Positions 7,383-13,891 of a stretch of 13,910 bases of DNA are shown piece after piece. The notes below the pieces were generated by a model that was not told the origin of the DNA, ran no database searches, and saw nothing but the letters and a program-made list of their open reading frames with translations. Position 1 is the first letter of the stretch; every line of letters starts with the position of its first letter. Location of the stretch: positions 1 through 13,910 of the forward strand of contig CAIYIP010000483.1 in assembly GCA_903926285.1 (NCBI GenBank). Direction: 5' to 3'. This DNA comes from an uncultured Gammaproteobacteria bacterium (GTDB lineage Bacteria > Pseudomonadota > Gammaproteobacteria > Pseudomonadales > Pseudohongiellaceae). The position numbers were made by a program, and so were the translations under genes.

Positions 7383-8518
7383 TATGCTTGCTCCTTACTG
7401 GTGTATTCTTCCGGCACCGGAATGTTGGTGGGCGGATGCGGAATGACGCGAGATGAATGCGCAGCCTGGCGCAGCTGGAAGATGTAGGCTAGAACTTGGG
7501 CAACGGCCACGAACAGATTCTCGGGTATTTGCTGGTTAAGATCTGTTGATCTATACAAAGCGCGTGCCAACGGCGGTGCCGAAAAGATAACAATCTTGTT
7601 TTCTTTGGCGATCTCACGAATTTTCGCCGCAATAAGGTCCTTGCCCTTCGCGATCACAATTGGCGCGCCGCTGCCGCTCTGGTCATATTTGAGCGCAACT
7701 GCGTAGTGCGTCGGGTTGGTAATGATGACATCGGCTTTCGGCACTTCTTCCATCATGCGACGCTGGGAAATTTCCTGCTGCTTGGCGCGGATAGCCATTT
7801 TGACTTCGGGGCGCCCTTCGGACTCTTTCATCTCTTCGCGGATTTCCTGCTTCGTCATTCGTATCTGTTTCTGGTGATCCCATATCTGGTAAGGCACATC
7901 GATCATCACTACGACAAGCAAAACTATGCTGAAGCCGAGGAACGAAAGGATCAGCAGGCTCGCCATGTGTTTAAGCGATATGTCGAGTTCAAGCAAAGGC
8001 AAGGTAATGATGTCCTGCAGGATGTTGCTCAGGATCATCACTACTACCACAGCCACGAGCAAAAATTTAGCGATGGCCTTGCCAAGTTCTACCAGGCTCT
8101 TGACGGAAAACATGCGCATGAGACCACTGGCGGGATTGATCCGCGAAAACTTCGGCATCGCCATGTCGGTCGAAAACAGCCAGCCGCCGAGCGCGAGCGG
8201 GCTTAACAGTGACACCCCACACATCAACAGGAAAAATGGTGCGAGCAACAGCATCGTTGCTATTGCTGCAGCCCATAGTTCTTCACTCATCGCAAATGCG
8301 TCGTAGGCCAGATTGTGATCAAAGCTAAGGCCTCGGACGAGCATCTTGCGGATGCCTTCGATCATCATGGGACCGAGCACGAGCAGCGCGCAACCGGATA
8401 CCAGCAGCGAAGCCAGCACATTCAATTCGCGTGAGCGGGGAACCTGACCTTTTTTGCGGGCTTCTTCGAGCCGCCGGGGGGTCGCGGCTTCAGTTTTTTC
8501 CTGGTCGCTATCTGCCAT
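7382..8518 (-). CDS. flhB: Flagellar export switch protein FlhB
   Basis: FlhB sits beside the export gate and changes substrate specificity from rod-hook to filament proteins when the hook is complete. The 378 residues comprise a basic N-terminus (EKTEAATPRRLEEARKKGQV), four membrane segments (about 33-55, 85-112, 143-170, 183-208) and a cytoplasmic domain with the self-cleavage site NPTH at 268-271. Cleavage is expected between Asn268 and Pro269. The tail beyond 355 is Pro-rich and variable. The ATG overlaps the fliR stop (TAATG), and the stop overlaps the flhA start in the same way, so the three genes are likely translationally coupled. Confidence 0.97.
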   Translation of the reverse strand: MADSDQEKTEAATPRRLEEARKKGQVPRSRELNVLASLLVSGCALLVLGPMMIEGIRKMLVRGLSFDHNLAYDAFAMSEELWAAAIATMLLLAPFFLLMCGVSLLSPLALGGWLFSTDMAMPKFSRINPASGLMRMFSVKSLVELGKAIAKFLLVAVVVVMILSNILQDIITLPLLELDISLKHMASLLILSFLGFSIVLLVVVMIDVPYQIWDHQKQIRMTKQEIREEMKESEGRPEVKMAIRAKQQEISQRRMMEEVPKADVIITNPTHYAVALKYDQSGSGAPIVIAKGKDLIAAKIREIAKENKIVIFSAPPLARALYRSTDLNQQIPENLFVAVAQVLAYIFQLRQAAHSSRVIPHPPTNIPVPEEYTSKEQA

Positions 8519-9288
8519 TAGTTAAACATTCCGTTGAGTTCAGCGAAGGTTTGCGTAAAGGCAGTGTCGAGTAGCGGCATGAACACCGGCAGGCTCAACA
8601 ACATCAGGATAAAACCGGCCAGCATGGCCATGGGAAAACCAATCGAAAAAATATTCAGTTGTGGTGCAGCGCGTGTCATCACGCCAAACGCGAGGTTGAC
8701 GAGCAGCACGCCTGTCATCACGGGCATGGCAAGCAGTAAACCGGTGACGAACATCTGCGTGGAAAACAAGCCGACTTCCCAGAACACAATTGCATCCAGC
8801 ACAAATGCGCCAACCGGAAAACGCGTGAAGCTGTTGGCTATTATGTCGAGCGCCACCAGATGCCCATCGACGCCGAGGAAGACGAGAGTGGCAAGAATCA
8901 GATAGAACTGCCCTACGACGGTTACCTGCACGCCATTCTGCGGATCGGCACTCGACGCAAATCCAAGCCCCATCGCCGTAGCAATCGTATGTCCGGCCAT
9001 CACAATCGCGGCCATCGTAAATTGCAGGATTAGGCCCATCGCAATACCGATCAGGACTTCCTGCAGTATCACGACGAGTCCCTGCGGTGAAAACACATCA
9101 AAGGTGGTTTGCATATTCAGCGCAGGAAACAACAGCACAGTCACACCAAACGCCAGGATAAGACGAATACGGACAGGTACGGTACGAGCACCAAAAATCG
9201 GCGCGGCAAGAAAAAAACTGCCCAGACGAATGAACGGCAACAAGAACTGTTCAATGAGGAGAAGAATGTCGTCTGCGGCAACTGCCAT
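8518..9288 (-). CDS. fliR: Flagellar export gate protein FliR
   Basis: FliR is the single-copy subunit that completes the FliP5-FliQ4-FliR1 export pore. The 256 residues are highly hydrophobic, with about six membrane segments and the family pattern FIRLGSFFLAAPIFGARTVP (19-38), followed by a long hydrophobic C-terminal half ending LLDTAFTQTFAEL. Length matches the family (about 255-265). It begins eight bases after the fliQ stop and ends in a one-base overlap with flhB. No unusual feature was seen. Confidence 0.95.
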   Translation of the reverse strand: MAVAADDILLLIEQFLLPFIRLGSFFLAAPIFGARTVPVRIRLILAFGVTVLLFPALNMQTTFDVFSPQGLVVILQEVLIGIAMGLILQFTMAAIVMAGHTIATAMGLGFASSADPQNGVQVTVVGQFYLILATLVFLGVDGHLVALDIIANSFTRFPVGAFVLDAIVFWEVGLFSTQMFVTGLLLAMPVMTGVLLVNLAFGVMTRAAPQLNIFSIGFPMAMLAGFILMLLSLPVFMPLLDTAFTQTFAELNGMFN

Positions 9289-9296
9289 TGGCTAGC

Positions 9297-9566
9297 CTAA
9301 CCGATCAGGTCGGGAATACTCATGAACAGATCATGAGTAAAGGTAAGCCACAACTGCAGCATCCAGGGACCCATCACCATCAGCGCCACCACGATTGCAA
9401 TTAGTTTTGGAATAAAGCTAAGCGTCTGTTCCTGGATCTGGGTCGCAGCCTGTAGCACACTGACGATGAACCCAGTGGCAAGGGCTGCCAAAAGCAGCGG
9501 CGCAGACAGATACATGATCAGGTAAAGCGCACTGTTGCCTACGTCAAGAACTACACTTTCGTCCAT
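9297..9566 (-). CDS. fliQ: Flagellar export gate protein FliQ
   Basis: FliQ is a small subunit of the export pore. The 89 residues form two membrane hairpin helices (about 14-37 and 53-78) linked by the strongly conserved loop QAATQIQEQTLSFIPK (39-54). The length is exactly that of the family. The AAGGAG ribosome site overlaps the TGA stop of fliP, with ATG eight bases further on, so termination and re-initiation are closely linked. Confidence 0.96.
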   Translation of the reverse strand: MDESVVLDVGNSALYLIMYLSAPLLLAALATGFIVSVLQAATQIQEQTLSFIPKLIAIVVALMVMGPWMLQLWLTFTHDLFMSIPDLIG

Positions 9567-9578
9567 TGCTCTGCTCCT

Positions 9579-10340
9579 TCAACTTACGACAAAACTGGCG
9601 GCCAGCGTACCCATGACAAGGGCCCAGCCATCAACTAATACAAATAACATGATCTTGAATGGGAGCGAGATGAGCATTGGCGACAACATCATCATGCCCA
9701 TCGACATCAGTACACTTGCTACCACGAGGTCGATAACAAGGAACGGAATAAAAATCAGGAAGCCGATCTGGAAAGCAGTTTTCAACTCACTGGTCATGAA
9801 TGCAGGAACAAGAACCTTGAACGGCACTTCTTCAGCAGTAGTGAAACCATCGAAGCCCGCCATGTCGGCGAACAGCGCCAGGTCTGTTTCGCGGGTCTGG
9901 TCACTCATGAATTTATGAAACGGCGCGCCGGACTCCACCATTGCTTCCTGGAATTCCATTTGTTCACTCATATAGGGCGAGATGCCATTCTGATAAGCAC
10001 TTTCGAATACGGGTGCCATGATAAACAGTGACGTAAACAGCGCGAGGCCGAGGATGACCTGGTTGGAAGGTGTCTGCATCAAACCCAGTGCCTGGCGCAG
10101 GATTGCGAGCACCACAACTATCCGGGTGAATGAAGTAATCGACATCAGAATCGCCGGCAACATGCTCAGCATGGTCATCGCGAACAGAATCTGCAGGCTG
10201 ACGCTGTAGCTCGCTACACCGCTTTCGTCCATCTCGCGGGTAACCAGCGTAAGCTCGTTTGCAGCTGCGAATACTGGCATGGACAGGAAAGGTCCACACA
10301 GGAGCAGAAGAACTACGGCTTTAATCCAGATACAGCGCAT
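9579..10340 (-). CDS. fliP: Flagellar export gate protein FliP
   Basis: FliP is the main subunit of the export pore and the first to assemble, with the help of FliO. The product has 253 residues. A cleavable signal peptide (about 1-26, ending VFAAA) precedes membrane segments near 48-80 and 97-112 and a C-terminal pair near 190-216 and 228-250. SFTRIVVVLAILRQALG (70-86) and TPSNQVILGLALF (90-102) are family motifs. I prefer ATG 10340 over the in-frame GTG 10346, because AAAAGG (10354-10349) lies eight bases before the ATG but only two before the GTG. The gene then begins five bases after the fliO stop. Confidence 0.95.
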   Translation of the reverse strand: MRCIWIKAVVLLLLCGPFLSMPVFAAANELTLVTREMDESGVASYSVSLQILFAMTMLSMLPAILMSITSFTRIVVVLAILRQALGLMQTPSNQVILGLALFTSLFIMAPVFESAYQNGISPYMSEQMEFQEAMVESGAPFHKFMSDQTRETDLALFADMAGFDGFTTAEEVPFKVLVPAFMTSELKTAFQIGFLIFIPFLVIDLVVASVLMSMGMMMLSPMLISLPFKIMLFVLVDGWALVMGTLAASFVVS

Positions 10341-10345
10341 AACCA

Positions 10346-10813
10346 CTACCTTTTGATGACAGTTTGCAAAATGCCCGCAAAACCGCCTGCAGCAATGCCA
10401 GCAGGCAAAACCTCGGTTGCGCCACTCAGACTGTCCTTGTTCACTACATGCAAGGTCTGAATCTGGCCTGGAGTTACGCCAAGCAACAGACAGGCATCAC
10501 CTGTCTGCACGAGGATCAAGCGCTCCTTGCCACCCAGCGGCAAAGTCCCCAGTACACGCATCAGCGGATTGCCACGGCCAAGCGTGGGATTGAATTTTTT
10601 GATCAGGAACGCGAGACCAACAATAAGCAGCAAAATCAAGATCAGTACTGGTAGTACACTCAGGTACTGCTGGCCCAGTGTGCGTTCAGTCTGGGCCTGG
10701 CTGTCGGCAGCAAAGAGGGGTGTGCTGGCGACTGTGCCGAGCAGCATGAACAACGCCCCGCGCAGTGTACCCTTTGGCGCAAACCAGCCAGGATATTGCT
10801 TATTTTTCGCCAT
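10346..10813 (-). CDS. fliO: Flagellar export assembly protein FliO
   Basis: FliO is a bitopic membrane protein that helps FliP oligomers form. The 155 residues show a signal-like hydrophobic stretch (about 18-36, ending PLFAA), a membrane helix (about 51-71) and a cytoplasmic domain with LGTLPLGGKERLILVQTGDA (88-107) and LLLGVTPGQI (109-118), matching the FliO pattern of a conserved G-x-KER-LVLV-GD-LLGVT. The frame is open further upstream, but that part is inside fliN and has no similarity. GGAG lies six bases before ATG 10813, and a second ATG is at 10816. The resulting overlap with the end of fliN is 14 bases. FliO is poorly conserved overall, so the position between fliN and fliP is part of the evidence. 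Confidence 0.9.
   Translation of the reverse strand: MAKNKQYPGWFAPKGTLRGALFMLLGTVASTPLFAADSQAQTERTLGQQYLSVLPVLILILLLIVGLAFLIKKFNPTLGRGNPLMRVLGTLPLGGKERLILVQTGDACLLLGVTPGQIQTLHVVNKDSLSGATEVLPAGIAAGGFAGILQTVIKR
10349..10354 (-). promoter_or_regulatory. Ribosome binding site that decides the fliP start
   Basis: AAAAGG on the minus strand overlaps the end of fliO and lies eight bases upstream of ATG 10340. The GTG at 10346 would be only two bases away, too close to be used efficiently. Confidence 0.55.
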
Positions 10814-11195
10814 CATCAACTCCAGGTATGATTTCATGCTCGCCGAAGCGGATACCGTAGTGCTGTTGCAGCGCGATGGTTTCACCAAACGCAAACAGCT
10901 TGTCGTTGATTCTGATATCGATAATGTCGACGGATACCTGGCGCAGTTCGACAAATGAGCCCTGGGTCATCTCCATCAATTGCTTGATCGAGATATTGGT
11001 GCGACCTACTTCAAACACCATTTCAATCGGCACATCCAGCATCGCCGTAAACGGTAGCGTGCCACCCTGCTGTAGCATGGGATTGGCGGAACGTTTCAGC
11101 TCGGCCTTGTTGAGCGTGATATTGGAAAGCGGCATCGGCAGAACCGGCTCACCTCCAAGCTTCTTGCCCGCTGCGCTGTTAGTCTTTGTTTCCAT
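10800..11195 (-). CDS. fliN: Flagellar motor switch protein FliN, divergent
   Basis: FliN forms the lower ring of the C-ring, where it binds FliH and supports switching. The 131 residues have a variable N-terminus (1-48) and a SpoA (surface presentation of antigens) domain (about 49-120) with the conserved MLDVPIEMVFEVGRTNISIK (52-71) and QGSFVELRQ (78-86). After residue 87 the usual AGEPLD.x.VNG..x.A.GEVVVV motif is replaced by a segment reading VDIIDIRINDKLFAFGETIA, and the normal ending (GIRLTDI and a basic tail) is GIRFGEHEIIPGVDDGEK, acidic rather than basic. It is still clearly a FliN, placed between fliM and fliO. It starts 44 bases after fliM, with AAAGG 10 bases before the ATG. Confidence 0.88.
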   Translation of the reverse strand: METKTNSAAGKKLGGEPVLPMPLSNITLNKAELKRSANPMLQQGGTLPFTAMLDVPIEMVFEVGRTNISIKQLMEMTQGSFVELRQVSVDIIDIRINDKLFAFGETIALQQHYGIRFGEHEIIPGVDDGEK

Positions 11196-11239
11196 TTCAG
11201 GCTTACCTTTATTCTGTGTGTAATTGGTCGGAGGCTGGA

Positions 11240-12169
11240 TTACTGCAGGATCTTAAGACCCACTTTGCCATTTACTTCACCCATACGGGCCTTGAATTTG
11301 GTGACGCCGTTTACTTTCACATCAACCTGTTCGGGAGAATCCACCGCAATAATGTCACCCTTGGCCAGACGGAACAGATCACCAATCGTGAGATTGGCGC
11401 CACTCAGTTCTCCAGTGACATTGGTAGCGAAGCCCAGTGCTCTGGTCTTGAGTATCTGCTCAAGCTTGCCCTCTGTGGCCTTGTTATTTTTATTCCGGAA
11501 TATCGAATCAATAACAGAACCCGGCATGAGCAACTGGACTTCGCCCCCGCCGCCGTCGAAAGTGACTTTAAACGGACGAATCATCAGCACATCGGTAGCG
11601 GAATAGCAGGAAATGGCTGCAGGATTCATCTCCGTTTCAACCAACTTGAAGTCCACATCGGACAGTGTTTTCCAGCCAGTCTTGATGGCATCAACAATCG
11701 ATTTGAGGATCAGCTGGATCACACGCTGTTCGGTAATCGTGAATTCCCTGCCTTCGATCTGGATCAGGCGTGAACCCCCGCCAAAGAAAATATTGACCAG
11801 CGCATAAACCAACTTGGCATCCAGCACGATGGCGGAATAACCTGACAGGCCGCGCAACACAAAAGTATTGATGCTGGAAGGAACATAAAGCGTTTTGCTG
11901 TACTCACCGAATTTCTGGATGCGGATTTCTTCGCGCCTTACGTCTACACTTTTGTGCAGCAAGCCCAGCAGGCTGATACTCAGGTTGCTCTGGATTCTTT
12001 CATCCACGAGCTTGATGTCGTGAATCCAGCCCTGGACGCGGTGGATGCCGCTGGTCAGATCGTAGATTTCATACTCATTACGTATGACCATCTCGTCTTC
12101 GCCTACAGCGCCAGTATCGACGCCGTGGAGCAGCGCATCGATTTCGTTTTGGGAAAGTATGTCGCTCAT
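11240..12169 (-). CDS. fliM: Flagellar motor switch protein FliM, with altered GGXG loop
   Basis: FliM forms the wall of the C-ring and receives phospho-CheY. The 309 residues contain the CheY-binding peptide LSQNEIDALLHG (5-16), the CheC-like middle domain (about 35-225) with KFGEY (86-90), IEGREFTITEQRVIQ (138-152) and DGGGGEVQLLMPGS (205-218), and a C-terminal SpoA domain (about 235-309). At 129-134 the usual FGGDGRF loop reads FGGGSRL and is one residue shorter, so the GGXG element that contacts FliG is changed. The region after YDLTS (36-40) also departs from the common SQERIVRGRMP. The intact CheY peptide suggests that switching is retained. It starts six bases after fliG, which is unusual because fliL normally precedes fliM. 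Confidence 0.93.
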   Translation of the reverse strand: MSDILSQNEIDALLHGVDTGAVGEDEMVIRNEYEIYDLTSGIHRVQGWIHDIKLVDERIQSNLSISLLGLLHKSVDVRREEIRIQKFGEYSKTLYVPSSINTFVLRGLSGYSAIVLDAKLVYALVNIFFGGGSRLIQIEGREFTITEQRVIQLILKSIVDAIKTGWKTLSDVDFKLVETEMNPAAISCYSATDVLMIRPFKVTFDGGGGEVQLLMPGSVIDSIFRNKNNKATEGKLEQILKTRALGFATNVTGELSGANLTIGDLFRLAKGDIIAVDSPEQVDVKVNGVTKFKARMGEVNGKVGLKILQ

Positions 12170-12175
12170 TGTTTA

Positions 12176-13195
12176 TTACCCGATCATCGCTGCGTTGTCT
12201 TCGGACAAGATAATCTGGCCTGCGTCGGCCAGCTTCTTGGAAATTGCCAGAATTTCTTTCTGTGCGGCTTCCACGTCGCTGACTTTCACCGGCCCCATGT
12301 TGTTCATGTCATCCAGGAAAATTTCGGCTGCGCGGGTTGACATATTCTTGGTAACTTTATCAGTGAGAGCCTGCTCGGCACCTTTGAGTGCCAGCGCCAG
12401 TTTGTCGGTGGCCACTTCACGCAGCAGCAACTGGAAGTCCTTGTTCGGAATTTTCTTGAGGTCTTCAAATACAAACATCAATTCCTGGATGCGCTCTGCC
12501 ACTTTTGCATTGGCAATATTGAGTTTCGTCATGATGGCTACTTCAGTAGAGCGGTCCATCGCGTTGAAGATACCCGCTACGTTCTTGACTCCACCCATGG
12601 CTGAACTCTGCTTGGTGACAACACCTTCCACCTGTTTTTCGAGTGAATAGCTAAGTTCCTGCAGGGCTTTTGGATCGACTGATTCCATTTCGGCCATACG
12701 AATCATCAATTCGACTACGATGTTCTCGGGCAAATAACGCAATACATCCTTTGCCTGTTCGGACTGCAGATATGACACAACAATGGCCTGGATCTGTGGA
12801 TGTTCGTTTTGAATAATACCAGCGATCAGCTGTGGCTCCATCCAGCGCAGCGAATCGAGACCCTTCGTATTGCCACCCATCAAGATGCGCTCGAGAATGG
12901 TTTCGGCGGCATCTGCGCCAAGCGCCTGGATCAGCACATTCTTGGTATATTCATCGGCCACGATATTGATCGAGCCCTTTATTTCACATTCATTGAGGAA
13001 ATCGGTCAGCACAAAATTGACGTCTTCGGTGTTCATGCCGTTCATGCGTGTCATTTCCACGCCGATCTTCTGGACTTCCTCGTTGGACAGGCACTTGAGT
13101 ACACCTGCGGCGCGCTCTTCACCCATGACCATCAGGAATTGCGCAGCTTTTTCGGCTCCGGTAGTGTTAAATCTGCGTTTGCTGGCTTCGCTCAT
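12176..13195 (-). CDS. fliG: Flagellar motor switch protein FliG
   Basis: FliG couples the MS-ring to the stator and generates torque. From ATG 13195 it has 339 residues: N domain (about 10-110), middle domain with the EHPQ motif (131-134) and C domain (about 210-339). The five charged residues that face the stator in E. coli FliG are all represented: Lys271, Arg288, Asp295, Asp296 and Lys304 (Lys replacing Arg). The C-terminus, AGQIILSEDNAAMIG, departs from the usual Gly-rich, acidic, Val-terminated tail. An in-frame ATG at 13210 adds five residues (MRVPP) but has no visible ribosome site; 13195 has a weak GAGAG upstream. It is the first gene of the operon, separated from any fliF or fliH. 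Confidence 0.94.
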   Translation of the reverse strand: MSEASKRRFNTTGAEKAAQFLMVMGEERAAGVLKCLSNEEVQKIGVEMTRMNGMNTEDVNFVLTDFLNECEIKGSINIVADEYTKNVLIQALGADAAETILERILMGGNTKGLDSLRWMEPQLIAGIIQNEHPQIQAIVVSYLQSEQAKDVLRYLPENIVVELMIRMAEMESVDPKALQELSYSLEKQVEGVVTKQSSAMGGVKNVAGIFNAMDRSTEVAIMTKLNIANAKVAERIQELMFVFEDLKKIPNKDFQLLLREVATDKLALALKGAEQALTDKVTKNMSTRAAEIFLDDMNNMGPVKVSDVEAAQKEILAISKKLADAGQIILSEDNAAMIG

Positions 13196-13225
13196 CGGGG
13201 GTACTCTCATTCTGTGGCTGGTAGA

Positions 13226-13239
13226 GTCAAGACTTTGAC
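13226..13239 (-). promoter_or_regulatory. FleQ-like box in the fliG leader
   Basis: GTCAAGACTTTGAC is a perfect dyad (GTCAA-N4-TTGAC) that fits the GTCA-N6-TGAC FleQ core and matches 10 of 13 consensus positions. It lies about 84 bases downstream of the predicted sigma-54 start point, inside the fliG leader. FleQ is known to bind downstream of some RpoN promoters in Pseudomonas, so the position is plausible. Equally good cores occur by chance in coding DNA elsewhere in the window. Confidence 0.35.
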
Positions 13240-13265
13240 AACCGCGCCTTCACGGCAGACAGAGC

Positions 13266-13279
13266 GACAAATGTTTGAC
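13266..13279 (-). promoter_or_regulatory. Second, weaker FleQ-like box in the fliG leader
   Basis: On the minus strand GTCAAACATTTGTC is an imperfect dyad with one mismatch in the outer arm. It is exactly 40 bases, close to four helical turns, from the box at 13226-13239, so two dimers would lie on nearly the same face. Evidence is weak on its own. Confidence 0.2.
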
Positions 13280-13326
13280 TCTTTTAGCGAGAAATTCGCT
13301 CTGTTGTATGACTTGCATATGACCTC

Positions 13327-13342
13327 AGCAAAAGGCATGCCA
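13327..13342 (-). promoter_or_regulatory. Sigma-54 (RpoN) promoter of the flagellar operon
   Basis: On the minus strand TGGCATGCCTTTTGCT matches TGGCAY-N5-TTGCW at all defined positions, with GG and GC separated by 10 bases. Transcription should begin near 13316, leaving a leader of about 120 bases before ATG 13195. It shares TGGCATGC with the promoter at 290-305. A sigma-54 start is what a FleQ-controlled middle flagellar operon would use; the fourteen genes down to motD could be read from here. Confidence 0.7.
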
Positions 13343-13346
13343 CCGG

Positions 13347-13381
13347 CAGCAATCTGCCCCTCAAGTTTGTGGGGACTGCTG
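13347..13381. repeat. Imperfect inverted repeat just upstream of the fliG promoter
   Basis: Outer arms CAGCA (13347-13351) and TGCTG (13377-13381) enclose inner arms CCCC (13357-13360) and GGGG (13371-13374). On the minus strand it sits immediately upstream of the -24 element. It could be an operator or a weak hairpin, and no binding protein can be named. Confidence 0.3.
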
Positions 13382-13444
13382 TCGCTATTAAATTAATAAG
13401 GCCATGAATACCCGCACTCGATGTCACTGGAAGGGTGAATCCGC

Positions 13445-13749
13445 GTGACCAATATCATCAACGCGCAACTCAGGCCCAGCGTTAACGAGGACACTCGCCA
13501 GAGCGTTAACGAGGACACCCGCCGGCACATGGCGGCCGTGGCAGCGGTGTTGAGCCCCTGCTCAGGGTGGCGCAAGTACATGAAATTCTAGTCATTCAGG
13601 ATTTTTCGCTGAGCCACAAGCGGAGTACCCTGCCGCCCGGAGCAGTGATCCCGGACAGCATTTTCAAGGCACTCACAACGGTGCTGGATGTCATTTTTGT
13701 GATGGAAGAAGAACAGAAGGCGCGCCACAACACGACTGCAGAACATTGA
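13445..13749 (+). pseudogene. Small unrecognised gene, apparently split by a frameshift
   Basis: A GTG at 13445 follows GGAAGGG by nine bases and opens a 49-codon frame (MTNIINAQLRPSVNEDTRQS at its start) that ends at TAG in the 13580s. Its codons are strongly biased to G or C in third position. From about 13537 the next frame continues similarly (VEPLLRVAQVHEILVIQDFS, later KRSTLPPGAVIPDSIFK) to TGA 13747-13749. A single -1 shift near 13537 would join MAAVAAV to VEPLLRV and give one soluble protein of about 101 residues ending in a charged tail (VMEEEQKARHN). Alternatively GTG 13567 may start a separate 60-residue protein. I do not recognise the family. It is divergent from fliG, from which it is separated by 249 bases of control region. 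Confidence 0.4.
13478..13523 (+). repeat. 24-base in-frame tandem duplication
   Basis: AGCGTTAACGAGGACACT (13478-13495) recurs at 13502 with period 24, and the 22-base core differs at a single base. In the GTG 13445 frame each unit encodes SVNEDTR plus Q or R. The one difference (ACT/ACC) is silent for Thr, and the period is a multiple of three, both of which favour a translated sequence. Confidence 0.7.
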
Positions 13750-13891
13750 GAACAGCTAGTTGTTTTCAAAGGGGCAGTAGCCGATCTTGCCATGGCATGA
13801 TTTGGACTGAAAATTTATTTACAGCTATACTTGCCGGCCAAATGATAAATATTTGATTTGACGTGGCTTTGACAACACGGAGTACGAACGC
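13750..13891. other. Intergenic region ahead of a plus-strand gene
   Basis: This A/T-rich stretch contains the perfect palindrome TGCCATGGCA (13788-13797) and a CAAAT...ATTTG dyad near 13840-13856. I see no clear sigma-54, sigma-28 or sigma-70 promoter and no strong terminator. Confidence 0.3.

Noticed and set aside
7554..7569. Near sigma-54 motif on the minus strand inside flhB (TGGCACGCGCTTTGTA), about 170 bases before flhA
   Set aside because: The invariant -12 GC is GT, and the bases encode the conserved LARALYRSTD of FlhB. A separate flhA promoter is known in Pseudomonas, but this copy is not good enough.
13596..13793. Minus-strand 65-codon frame upstream of fliG (and 13393-13581, 62 codons)
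   Set aside because: Rich in Ser, Cys and Thr without any domain, no ribosome site, antisense to the more coding-like plus-strand frames.
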